This document shows positions 7,633 to 15,968 of a stretch of 64,000 nt of DNA, in pieces; within the stretch, counting starts at the first letter, position 1, and the number at the start of each line of letters is the position of its first letter. A program made the position numbers and the translations under genes. This stretch comes from Rasiella rasia. Lineage in GTDB: Bacteria > Bacteroidota > Bacteroidia > Flavobacteriales > Flavobacteriaceae. Location of the stretch: contig NZ_CP049057.1 in the NCBI RefSeq assembly GCF_011044175.1, positions 2,247,501 through 2,311,500 on the forward strand, read 5' to 3'. Below the pieces are notes generated by a model. It was not told the origin of the DNA. It did not search any database and worked only from the letters and a program-made list of their open reading frames with translations.

Positions 7633-9087
7633 ATGGAAACCAAGCAACACAAATTGGCTAGAAACGCCGCTATTTATAGCTTCTTTACACTTCTGCAAAG
7701 AGGCCTAGGTTTCTTTTTACTACCAGTTTATACTACAGTGCTCGCAACAGAGCAGTTGGGAATTATTAGTACAGCTACTGCTGTCATTTCGTTTTTAGTG
7801 CTTTTTTTCGGACTCTCCCTTAGAGGATCGGTGGCATACTACTTATACGAATTTCAAAATAACAACCTTCAATATTTGAAGAAATTATATGGCACCAATG
7901 TCGTGTTTATTCTCTTGTTTTCTTTGATTTCAATTGGATTTTTGCTTGTCACAAAGCAATGGATTTTAGAAGTACTCTTTGAAAATATTCCCTTTCGTCC
8001 ATACATCTTTCTAGCTCTCATCAGTATTTTTTTACAACCGCTCTATTTTTTTTACCAATCGGTATTGAAGGCAAAGCAGCAAGCAAGAAAGGCATCTGTG
8101 TTAGATTTTGTGTATTTCGGCATTATGATTGGACTTACGCTAATTTTAATACTTGTTTTCAATTTTAAGGCCGAAGGAGCTCTTTTAGCAAATGCCATAG
8201 CTAGTTTAGCAGTATTTTTAATAAGTATTTTTGGATTAGGTAAAGAAATAACCTGGTGCTTTATCCCTCGTCTTCTTAAAAAGTCGCTTAAATACTCGCT
8301 TCCATTATTACCACATAACTTATCGGGATGGGCAATGAACATGGTAGATAAAGTGATGCTTAATGCAATTGACTCGTTAAGCATGGTAGCACTATTTGAT
8401 GTTGGGTCACAAATTGGGAAAGTCGTGAATATGATTTCACTAGGCGTGAATTCTGCTTATGCACCATGGTTTTTTGATCAGGTTAAAAACAATGAAGATA
8501 GTAAGAAAAACATTGCGGGACTTACCTTAAAAATCGTTTTGTTATACGCCGTCGTAGGAGTTGTTATTAGTTGGCTAGCACCAGAATTTATCAAAATTAT
8601 TAGTAACCCCGAATATCATGAGACTTGGAAAATAGTTCCAATTATCTCTACAGCATTCGTGATTAATGGGTTTTATTTTACGTTTAGCTATGTTTTTTTC
8701 TTAGATAAAACAAAATATCTTCCTGTATTAACCATTATTGGAGCACTTGTTAATATCGCACTCAACTATTATTTAATCAAGGAGTATGGGTACGTTGGAG
8801 CTGCTGTGGCAAGTTTGCTGACAAAAATATTTTTCGCAGTGTTGGTATATTATTTCAGTCAAAAATTATATAGTATTCCCTACAATCTTTTGTACATTAT
8901 TTTGATCATTAGCATCGGATTTTTACTATCCATAATTCCGCTATGGGTACAAGAATACTTGGAAGCATTTAATATGTGGTGGGTGCTTACCTTGAAATCT
9001 TTATTTCTAGCTACTTTTGGCGGATACATTGTATTGAAAAACTTAAAAACTATACGAAAATTAATTAAACCTAAAAATGGCCAATAA
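7633..9087 (+). CDS. Polysaccharide flippase, Wzx-like (MVF/MATE superfamily)
   Basis: 484 residues with about 12-14 hydrophobic segments spread over the full length and short charged loops, as in Wzx/RfbX flippases. The N-terminus 'LARNAAIYSFFTLLQRGLGFFLLPVYTTVL' pattern (around residues 6-35) is characteristic of the family. It should flip the undecaprenyl-pyrophosphate-linked repeat unit of this locus across the inner membrane. Its last 11 bases overlap the following glycosyltransferase gene, indicating one transcript. A second flippase gene at 39004 lies outside the cluster and is clearly divergent, so each may serve a different glycan. Confidence 0.85.
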   Translation: METKQHKLARNAAIYSFFTLLQRGLGFFLLPVYTTVLATEQLGIISTATAVISFLVLFFGLSLRGSVAYYLYEFQNNNLQYLKKLYGTNVVFILLFSLISIGFLLVTKQWILEVLFENIPFRPYIFLALISIFLQPLYFFYQSVLKAKQQARKASVLDFVYFGIMIGLTLILILVFNFKAEGALLANAIASLAVFLISIFGLGKEITWCFIPRLLKKSLKYSLPLLPHNLSGWAMNMVDKVMLNAIDSLSMVALFDVGSQIGKVVNMISLGVNSAYAPWFFDQVKNNEDSKKNIAGLTLKIVLLYAVVGVVISWLAPEFIKIISNPEYHETWKIVPIISTAFVINGFYFTFSYVFFLDKTKYLPVLTIIGALVNIALNYYLIKEYGYVGAAVASLLTKIFFAVLVYYFSQKLYSIPYNLLYIILIISIGFLLSIIPLWVQEYLEAFNMWWVLTLKSLFLATFGGYIVLKNLKTIRKLIKPKNGQ

Positions 9088-10414
9088 GAACGTACTTGAG
9101 TTAATTGAACGCACATACGATGTAGAGGCTATTTGCTTGAAGGATGGCACACCCGTTTGGCCTCTTATACGCCAAGCAGTTTACTTTCAAGTTCTTAAGA
9201 AAAATGTACAGTACAGTAACAAATTAAGAACGCGCAGAAAAAGGTTACTTATCAAGAATTTTTTCTACGGCTTAAGTAAGCTTTTTTCACTAAAAAAATA
9301 TGAGTACCTGTATTTTAATAACACAGATAAACGTGTGTATTATAATGAGGCGTATTTTGATATTTATTATGATGCATGGGCAGACTTGTTAGGTCAGGAC
9401 AAGAGCCTTTTTATTGAATGGGCGATTGAAAAACACTTGCCAAATGAACAATTACATTCTCATAATGTAATGTCTGACTTGCCATTTAAATTCTTAACAA
9501 AACTCATTTCTATAAGCATTCCAATACATGTTGAAGGACGACATATTTTACAAGAAATTTTCAAAGAGTATAAAATATCGATTAATGTAAATAAAGTGCT
9601 AAAAGATAAGTTAGCTGAATACCGCTTATTTAGAAAGTTGTTTAAACGAATAAAGCCAAAAGCAGTTTTCGTTTTGAGTAGTTTTACGAAGGTAAGTATT
9701 GTATATGCTGCAAAAATGCTAAACATCCCCGTCCTTGAGCCTCAACATGGTTTTATAGGAAACACGCATCCTTTTTACAATGCCCAAAAAAAGTTTCCTG
9801 AGTTTTATCCAGACACCTTACTTAGCTTTGGTACATTTGAAAAAGAAGCACGAAACCATGCATTCATATTTGATGAAAAATCAATTAAAGAAGTAGGGAG
9901 TTTTCAATTAGATCTTGTGAAAGTGCGCCAGGCGCCTAAAGTATTAGAAGATTTCAAAAAACAATATGAAATTATTTTTTGTGTAACTCTACAGGCTATT
10001 AGAGACGAAGAAATTCTTCAATGGGTGATAGCTCAGGCACAAATAAACACGAATTGGCTTTTTATTATTAGACCAAAGCAACCAAATTTAGATATCCAAC
10101 TCTATACAAAGGAAGATAATATTATTGTATTACCAGAAATTTCTACCTATGATGTGTTGAAAGCAAGTAATTTTAACATTACTATTTTTTCAACAACTGT
10201 AATCGAAGGTATATATTTAGGAGCAAAACCAATATTATACAATATTGACAATTTACCTAAAAAATATTTCGACCTTGATGCAGCTGATATTGCATTGATA
10301 GAAAATGGCGAACCAATTAATCAAGGTCACTTACAAAGAAAAGGTAAGTTTCCTATACCTTATTTTGTTGAAAATTATTTTGTTAACGTAGCTAAAGCCG
10401 CGAAATGCATTTAA
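9077..10414 (+). CDS. Putative GT-B-fold glycosyltransferase of the surface polysaccharide
   Basis: 445 residues, soluble. The N-terminal half includes 'CLKDGTPVWPLIRQ' near 20-33. The C-terminal half has 'VLEPQHGFIG' at 219-228, 'IIRPKQPN' and 'STTVIEGIYLGAKPI'. These are features of GT-B transferases related to capsule/teichoic-type and sialyl- or KDO-transferring enzymes, in which a 'QHG' and an E-x-G/A donor-site helix are common. I cannot assign a CAZy family by eye. Because it directly follows the flippase in a nonulosonate locus, it is the best candidate in the window for the CMP-nonulosonate transferase, but this is an inference. It overlaps the genes on both sides (11 and 10 bases). 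Confidence 0.6.
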   Translation: MANKNVLELIERTYDVEAICLKDGTPVWPLIRQAVYFQVLKKNVQYSNKLRTRRKRLLIKNFFYGLSKLFSLKKYEYLYFNNTDKRVYYNEAYFDIYYDAWADLLGQDKSLFIEWAIEKHLPNEQLHSHNVMSDLPFKFLTKLISISIPIHVEGRHILQEIFKEYKISINVNKVLKDKLAEYRLFRKLFKRIKPKAVFVLSSFTKVSIVYAAKMLNIPVLEPQHGFIGNTHPFYNAQKKFPEFYPDTLLSFGTFEKEARNHAFIFDEKSIKEVGSFQLDLVKVRQAPKVLEDFKKQYEIIFCVTLQAIRDEEILQWVIAQAQINTNWLFIIRPKQPNLDIQLYTKEDNIIVLPEISTYDVLKASNFNITIFSTTVIEGIYLGAKPILYNIDNLPKKYFDLDAADIALIENGEPINQGHLQRKGKFPIPYFVENYFVNVAKAAKCI

Positions 10415-11646
10415 GAAACATTCTATTTATGCTGCTTATTCTGCAGCCTTTTATCGATAAATTCGCTAAAAAGGCTGGCTGGAGCATTAATATCTTTAAT
10501 GAATTATTAAGTGTGTCTGTTTTTGTGGCATTTCTGATTGTATTGATTAGCAGGAAGAAATTGAATAGCCTGGCATTGCTCATGTTTGCCTTTATAGGAT
10601 ATTGTTCTTTGCTTGTGATCTACAGGGGGATATATCCTCTAGGGTTTTTTCAAGTAGTCATTTATAGTCAATTTTTCTTTTACTTTTTTTACTTCATGAC
10701 CCTGTCGAGAGATCAAAAAAGGGAAACGGCAATTTCTTTTAAACGAATCATGAGCGTTTTTGTTTATGTAATTGCAATTCTAGCATTTTTCGAAGCCTAT
10801 AACCATACTGTTTTCAGAAATTTTATGGGTGTTCATAGTGTAAGAAGAGGAATTAATTACTTTTATCTTATTTCGTTTTTTGGCTCTGGACCAAGCCTAG
10901 CCATTTTTATCATGCTTTTTGTTGCTATCTGGCATTACTGTCACTATTCCTTAAAACTAAAAATGGAAAGACACCATATTTTTAATCTGGTTCTTGCGAT
11001 TCTTTTAGGCGTTTTAAGTTTTTCTCGAAAAGAGGTTTTTTTCGTATTTGTATTTTTAGTGTTTTTCCCCTACCCATCCAGAAATTTAATCAATCGGTGG
11101 CTCAAAAGGCTCATCTTTTTCACAACTGTGTTTTGTGGTCTGATTGTATATTATCTGGCATTTTTTGGCAAGGCAAATTCTGTTGCCTTAGACAAAGATT
11201 ATATTCGATGGAAGATCATACGAAGGTCCTTAGAAATTTATGCAGACCATTTTCCGTTTGGCTCAGGCCCAGGAACATTTGGCTCTAGGGTATCTCTTTG
11301 GATGACCGACATCTATGAAAAGTATAATATTGGACAAGACATGCTTGGCTGGAAAGCGATTGGGTCTAAAGGCCCTATTTATGACGCATTTCTTTTTACG
11401 CTATTTACAGAAATTGGCATCGGAATTTTTATACTCTTCTTTTTTATATATAAATTGTTTGAAGCTAAAACTATCGTTGGAGAATCATCAAGCAGGTTTA
11501 TTAAGAATTTCCTGTTGTTATTTACTCTGGCACTAGGAATGTTTACCCCAATGTTTCTGAACAATTTTGGATTTATAATTATGATTTTTGTAGGCCTTAT
11601 GATTGCACATGTTTCGTTGTTTAAATTTAAAAAGTGGAATGCATAA
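10405..11646 (+). CDS. Wzy-like O-antigen/capsule polymerase, membrane protein
   Basis: 413 residues with about ten transmembrane segments. The large extracytoplasmic loop carries 'IRWKIIRRSLEIYADHFPFG' (near 270-290) followed by 'SGPGTFGS', the pattern seen in Wzy-type polymerases just before the last membrane segments. Predicted role: polymerising flipped repeat units at the periplasmic face. The start overlaps the glycosyltransferase stop, and the acetyltransferase gene begins inside its own last codons. It is the first of four polymerase/ligase-like proteins in the cluster, so its exact reaction is uncertain. Confidence 0.65.
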   Translation: MHLRNILFMLLILQPFIDKFAKKAGWSINIFNELLSVSVFVAFLIVLISRKKLNSLALLMFAFIGYCSLLVIYRGIYPLGFFQVVIYSQFFFYFFYFMTLSRDQKRETAISFKRIMSVFVYVIAILAFFEAYNHTVFRNFMGVHSVRRGINYFYLISFFGSGPSLAIFIMLFVAIWHYCHYSLKLKMERHHIFNLVLAILLGVLSFSRKEVFFVFVFLVFFPYPSRNLINRWLKRLIFFTTVFCGLIVYYLAFFGKANSVALDKDYIRWKIIRRSLEIYADHFPFGSGPGTFGSRVSLWMTDIYEKYNIGQDMLGWKAIGSKGPIYDAFLFTLFTEIGIGIFILFFFIYKLFEAKTIVGESSSRFIKNFLLLFTLALGMFTPMFLNNFGFIIMIFVGLMIAHVSLFKFKKWNA

Positions 11647-12154
11647 ATTAAAATTAGTTATATACTATCTCTTTATTCAAAAACTACCCCATTCTAGATT
11701 ATGGGGAGGGTTCAATAGTTTTCGTAGGTGGTATGTTGCTAAGGCCCTTAAATTAATGCCAAACGACAAACAATCAAAATTCGAGAATGGTGTTTACATC
11801 TCAGACGCAAAAAATTTAAAGATAGGAACACACGTTCGCGTGAACGAGCATGTTTTTTTACAAGGAAAAATTAGTATTGGAAATTACGTTATGATTGCTC
11901 CCAATGTGGCAATTTATACCAATTCGCATGAATTTGCTGATTTAGAAACACCAATGGTTTTGCAAGGCGATACCGAAACGAATGCAGTGGTCATTGAAAA
12001 CAATGCTTGGTTAGGACGAAACGTAGTAGTATTACCTGGCATTACTGTGGGTGAAGGTTCTATTGTTGGTGCCAATTCTGTTGTCACTAAAAATGTTGCG
12101 CCTTTCACCGTGGTAGGAGGAGTTCCTGCAAAGTTAATTAAAACAAGAAGCTAA
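11639..12154 (+). CDS. Left-handed beta-helix acyltransferase (WcaF/LacA-type O-acetyltransferase)
   Basis: I place the start at ATG 11639 (171 residues, 8-base overlap with the upstream stop) rather than at the in-frame ATG 11603, which would overlap by 44 bases. From about residue 60 the sequence is hexapeptide repeat: 'IGTHVRVNEHVFLQG', 'IGNYVMIAPNVAIY', 'SHEF', 'IENNAWLGRNVVVLPG' and 'VGEGSIVGANSVVTKNV', ending 'VVGGVPAKLI'. This is the acetyl-CoA-dependent O-acetyltransferase signature; the histidine in 'TNSHEF' is the expected catalytic base. It probably acetylates a sugar of the repeat unit in the cytoplasm. The start is translationally coupled to the polymerase gene. Confidence 0.85.
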   Translation: MHKLKLVIYYLFIQKLPHSRLWGGFNSFRRWYVAKALKLMPNDKQSKFENGVYISDAKNLKIGTHVRVNEHVFLQGKISIGNYVMIAPNVAIYTNSHEFADLETPMVLQGDTETNAVVIENNAWLGRNVVVLPGITVGEGSIVGANSVVTKNVAPFTVVGGVPAKLIKTRS

Positions 12155-12163
12155 AACCAATCG

Positions 12164-13924
12164 ATGCAAAAACGAAATTGGATTAAGATTTTGCTTTTTT
12201 CGCTTTTGGCGGTAATTTTAATCAATATAGCACATGCTTTCTTTTTATATCAGAACAAGTACAATCCTATAACTATAGAATATACAGCTGCAGCCAATTT
12301 TAATACATTTAATTGGCTTACAGTAACCCCAAAATATAGCAGCGAAACATACAACACAAAAACAATCCCAATTTCGTCGGGTGCTTCAAAGAAAATAAGC
12401 ACTACAATAAATGAATCTAAGGGGATTCAGTTTTTAGGTTTGTATTGGAGTTCGAGTATAGAAGGAGTTTTTAAGATTGAGGATATAAGCATCTCTTCAA
12501 ATAATAAAACTTGGGACATTAGCGATCTAGATAAATTTGTCGCATACGCTAGTAATAATGTGGTTCCGGTCATAACTTCTGAAAGCATCACAGCAACGTC
12601 TAACAAGGCAGCTAACGGATGGTTGATGATAGATGTTCAAGCGTTCGAAAAAATAGCAAGAAATAAACAGTTCAAACCTCTATCATGGCTTACTTGCACA
12701 ATACTATTTTTACTATTTGTTATTTGCGGAGCTAAATATTATGAAATAATAATACGGGGCTTAAATACTTTTAAAGTAGAAGGCTCAATTCTATATCAAT
12801 CTAGAATTTACTTGTTATACCTGTGGATGATACTCCTCCCTTTTTGGAATATTATTTCTCACGTTCTTATGGCAGTTTCTGTAGCTCTAGCTATTGCACA
12901 CTTTATCGTTGCTCGCGAAAAGTTCGAGACTAAGCACTTTATCAAATTTATTCCCCTAACGATGCTATTTGTGGCAATTGCACTCGTTAATCTTGTCGCA
13001 TACCCTGATGTATTTTTAAATGAAGCAGGAGACTATATGTACTTTCTATTAACTCCTTTTGTTTTTATTGGGATTGCATTAAAGGAATTAGGAAAAATTT
13101 TTAACAGCTTTAAATGGGCTGTTTTTACCTATGTAGTTTTGCTAATACTTGCAATTATAGAGCGATATGTGCTGTTACAAACAGCCTATAGTTTTACAGA
13201 CTTTTTCTTTGAAACATTAGAATTATATTGGCACTCAAGCTATCTTTCAGCTATTATTTTAATTCCGCTACTCTTTCAGTACATCCAGAAAAAACCGTCT
13301 TTCAAGTTGATTGTAATTACATTAATTGCATTCCTTTTCATGTATATTTCGCAAGCGAGACTTCCACTAATTTTGGGACTTATCATTTTAATTGGTTTAA
13401 CGATTTTAAAGTTTCCAAAGAAAATAAGAAGAATTTATACTGCAATTTGTATCCTTTTATTGCTAGTCGGAGCCCTTTGGATAACACAATCTGCTGCTGC
13501 CCAGAAAAGAATTACTGAAACGTTTTTAACCAATCAAACTCAGAAAACCGATGCTCGATCAGAATTGTGGAAGCACAGTTTTATGGTAGCAAGGGATAAT
13601 CTAGCAGTAGGTATAGGTCGTGAAAATATACGCGAAACATTGTCGAACAAAATAGAACAGAGCTCTGCTATAAAATATAGACGATACAATTCACACAACC
13701 AATACTTAGAGTTTTTATTAGGATATGGGGTCGTTATTTTAATAGTTTTTTTAGCTGTTTTAATCACTCCAGTTGTGGTTAGATATCGGTATGCAACAAT
13801 TTTTACATTGTATATGGCATTAGCAATGTTGGTAGAATCGTATCTTTCAAGACAGGCAGGTGTTGTATTGTTTAGCCTCTGGTATTCATTTTTTATATGG
13901 TATGATAGTAAGAATAACAAATAA
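12164..13924 (+). CDS. O-antigen ligase/polymerase family membrane protein with an extra extracytoplasmic domain
   Basis: 586 residues. The C-terminal 390 residues are a typical O-antigen ligase-like (PF04932-type) protein: many membrane spans, 'SQARLPLILGLI', then 'DARSELWKHSFMVARDN', 'VGIGREN' and 'YNSHNQYLEFLLGYG', the conserved periplasmic loop with the 'HN' motif. In front of this, one N-terminal membrane span (about 8-28) is followed by roughly 140 residues of soluble, beta-rich sequence ending with a second span near 170-190. That extra domain would lie in the periplasm. The gene could be a WaaL-type ligase joining the glycan to lipid A core, a protein O-glycosyltransferase or a polymerase. 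It follows the acetyltransferase by 9 bases. Confidence 0.75.
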   Translation: MQKRNWIKILLFSLLAVILINIAHAFFLYQNKYNPITIEYTAAANFNTFNWLTVTPKYSSETYNTKTIPISSGASKKISTTINESKGIQFLGLYWSSSIEGVFKIEDISISSNNKTWDISDLDKFVAYASNNVVPVITSESITATSNKAANGWLMIDVQAFEKIARNKQFKPLSWLTCTILFLLFVICGAKYYEIIIRGLNTFKVEGSILYQSRIYLLYLWMILLPFWNIISHVLMAVSVALAIAHFIVAREKFETKHFIKFIPLTMLFVAIALVNLVAYPDVFLNEAGDYMYFLLTPFVFIGIALKELGKIFNSFKWAVFTYVVLLILAIIERYVLLQTAYSFTDFFFETLELYWHSSYLSAIILIPLLFQYIQKKPSFKLIVITLIAFLFMYISQARLPLILGLIILIGLTILKFPKKIRRIYTAICILLLLVGALWITQSAAAQKRITETFLTNQTQKTDARSELWKHSFMVARDNLAVGIGRENIRETLSNKIEQSSAIKYRRYNSHNQYLEFLLGYGVVILIVFLAVLITPVVVRYRYATIFTLYMALAMLVESYLSRQAGVVLFSLWYSFFIWYDSKNNK

Positions 13925-15089
13925 AGTTAGGCAGCTCGTTGCAAATCCGCTGGCACTAATTTTTGTGTTGTTGGTACTAAGCGAATTTGCCTACAAAATA
14001 TGCCTTAAGGAATACTGGCATTTCTTTAAAATATCGGCGGCTTTAAAGTTGCTTTTACAAGTTTTTTTTATTGTACAGATCGCACGTGATAATATCAAAA
14101 AACTATGGCCTGTATTTGTATTAGTATTATTTTTTATGTTGGGGCAACTGGGATGGGTTCCATTTGATTTACTGAAGAAAAACATACTCTTTTTAGACAG
14201 ATACCTCTATGTTATTTTGGCACTTATCTATGTAACAACAATTACAGATGTTAAGAAATATTACCCGCTATTCTTTAAGGTTTTTGAAGTGTTTATTATT
14301 GTAAATTCTATACTCATCTTTGTTGGGTTTTTATTTGAGCTAAACCTGTTTAACACTTATTATGGCTTCGGAAAGCGTTTTGGGGTGAATGGATTAATCT
14401 TGCGCTCTGGCGCAGGGACGTATATATATTGGATTGCCTTGTTTTATTATGCAACCGAATGTTTTGTACTAAATAAGAAAAAGATAATACCACTAGTGAT
14501 TGTCTTTTTAGCATCCTTGTTGCTAGGCACGAAAGCAATTTTCTTAGCTATTATGTTTATCGCCATTTTTATTTGGACGACCTATAATGGTCATAAAAAT
14601 AAATTGCATTGGGTGGGTATAACTGTTGCAACGGTTGTCGCGATTGTCTATTTTAAGGATGGGTTGGTTTGGGTGCTATCTAAGTCAGATTCTCTCAACG
14701 TGGTATATCAGGAACGCGGGTGGTTCTCTGCCATGGTGTCGTTGCGCGATCAGCATTTACTAGAAGAACTGTTGCCTCTGGTGCAAGAAAAATGGACTTG
14801 GCGCAATTACCTTTTTGGTGGAGGATATGACATGCACTTTCGAAGCCAGTTTGGTGTTTTAGATCTTTTATATTTCTTCGGAATCATAGGGAGCGTAGTA
14901 TATCTCATGATTTTCAGTAAATTATTTGTAACTTTTAGGTTAAACAAGATCACAGCAATCTTTTTAGTAGGCACCTTTATCCTCATGGCGTTTAGCGCTA
15001 ATTTCTTTTATGAAACTATCATGGCGTTTTATTTGGTGCTTATTAAAGGATATTTTGAGAGTAACTTTAAAAAAGAAAAAGTTACTTAA
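13902..15089 (+). CDS. Wzy-like polymerase, multi-spanning membrane protein
   Basis: The start is placed at ATG 13902, overlapping the preceding gene by 23 bases; the in-frame ATG 13860 would overlap by 65. This gives 395 residues with about ten membrane spans. A large late loop contains 'RGWFSAMVSLRDQHLLEELL' and then 'YLFGGGYDMHFRSQFGVLDL', resembling Wzy-type polymerases more than WaaL ligases because no 'HN' loop motif is seen. Predicted role is repeat-unit polymerisation in the periplasm. This is the last gene of the tightly packed block that begins at the window edge: the next gene has its own promoter-like element at 15097. Confidence 0.6.
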   Translation: MIVRITNKVRQLVANPLALIFVLLVLSEFAYKICLKEYWHFFKISAALKLLLQVFFIVQIARDNIKKLWPVFVLVLFFMLGQLGWVPFDLLKKNILFLDRYLYVILALIYVTTITDVKKYYPLFFKVFEVFIIVNSILIFVGFLFELNLFNTYYGFGKRFGVNGLILRSGAGTYIYWIALFYYATECFVLNKKKIIPLVIVFLASLLLGTKAIFLAIMFIAIFIWTTYNGHKNKLHWVGITVATVVAIVYFKDGLVWVLSKSDSLNVVYQERGWFSAMVSLRDQHLLEELLPLVQEKWTWRNYLFGGGYDMHFRSQFGVLDLLYFFGIIGSVVYLMIFSKLFVTFRLNKITAIFLVGTFILMAFSANFFYETIMAFYLVLIKGYFESNFKKEKVT

Positions 15090-15096
15090 CTAATTG

Positions 15097-15104
15097 TACC
15101 TTTG
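15097..15104 (+). promoter_or_regulatory. -7 promoter element TACCTTTG upstream of the wecG/tagA-like gene
   Basis: TACCTTTG matches the Bacteroidota housekeeping -7 consensus TAnnTTTG exactly and lies just after the preceding stop codon. No clear TTTG -33 box is seen at the usual spacing. If used, transcription begins near 15110, so the in-frame TTG at 15102 cannot be the start codon of the following gene. Confidence 0.5.
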
Positions 15105-15122
15105 CCCAAAATTTTCAAGGGC

Positions 15123-15869
15123 TTGCAACACCTACCTAAAATACACATCTTAAATACCACCATCCATAATCTTTCTATGAAAGAGACGTTGAGTTTGGTG
15201 TCAAAGACCATTTCAGAAAAACAACAAATCCACCATGTCGTTGTAAATGCGGGTAAAATTGTAGCCATGCAAAAAGATGTTGCCCTGCGGAAAAGCGTCA
15301 ACGAAAGTGACCTAATTAACGCAGATGGACAGGCCGTAGTTTGGGCAGCTAAAATGCTAGGAAAACCCCTCAAAGAACGTGTTGCAGGTATAGACTTAAT
15401 GCATAACCTGGTTGAGATGGCACACCAACAAAACCTGAAAATATTTCTCCTTGGGGCTAAAGAAGAAGTAGTGCAAAAGGTTTCAGAAATTTACCAAGAA
15501 AAATACAACAGCACTATTATTGCGGGGTATCGCAATGGTTATTTTACAAGAGAAGATGAACCCGAGATTGCTCAGAAAATTGCCAATAGCGGCGCACACA
15601 TGCTCTTTGTGGCTATTACCTCTCCTATCAAAGAAAACTTTCTATACAATCATCGCGAACTATTAAAAACTGTCCCATTTGTTATGGGTGTGGGAGGTAG
15701 TTTCGACGTCGTAGCAGGAAAAACCAAACGCGCCCCCGTTTGGATGCAGAACGCAGGACTTGAGTGGTTTTATAGGTTTCTTCAAGAACCTGGACGCATG
15801 TGGAAACGGTATCTTGTTGGTAACAGTAAGTTTATTTGGCTAGTTATAAAAGAAAAGTTGAAGAAGTGA
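15123..15869 (+). CDS. WecG/TagA/CpsF-family glycosyltransferase (GT26)
   Basis: 248 residues from TTG 15123. An alternative TTG at 15102 falls inside the promoter element at 15097-15104, and the first ATG (15178) would remove the conserved opening 'KIHILNTTIHNLS'. The body has the family features: 'VVVNAGKIVAMQKD', 'DLINADGQAVVWAAK' (catalytic Asp region near 80), 'FLLGAKEEV' and 'FVMGVGGSFDVVAGKTKRAP'. The last of these is the well-known C-terminal signature before 'GLEWFYRF'. These membrane-associated enzymes add N-acetylmannosaminuronic acid, ManNAc or similar sugars to lipid-linked GlcNAc or related acceptors. The acceptor here is unknown. It is probably the second committed step of lipid-linked glycan assembly. 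Confidence 0.85.
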   Translation: MQHLPKIHILNTTIHNLSMKETLSLVSKTISEKQQIHHVVVNAGKIVAMQKDVALRKSVNESDLINADGQAVVWAAKMLGKPLKERVAGIDLMHNLVEMAHQQNLKIFLLGAKEEVVQKVSEIYQEKYNSTIIAGYRNGYFTREDEPEIAQKIANSGAHMLFVAITSPIKENFLYNHRELLKTVPFVMGVGGSFDVVAGKTKRAPVWMQNAGLEWFYRFLQEPGRMWKRYLVGNSKFIWLVIKEKLKK

Positions 15870-15880
15870 CGCAACAATAC

Positions 15881-15918
15881 CGCACCAAGACCATCTTTGG
15901 TACGTGCGATGTAACCCA
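15881..15918 (+). terminator. Possible weak intrinsic terminator after the wecG-like gene
   Basis: CGCACCAAGA (15881-15890) can pair imperfectly with TCTTTGGTACGTGCG (15894-15908), and a short T run (15920-15924) follows after about eleven bases. The stem has bulges and the T run is set back, so this is tentative. Confidence 0.3.
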
Positions 15919-15968
15919 ATTTTTCTCACTATCTTTCGTTTCTCAATAAAAACCTGCCTACAACAGTT

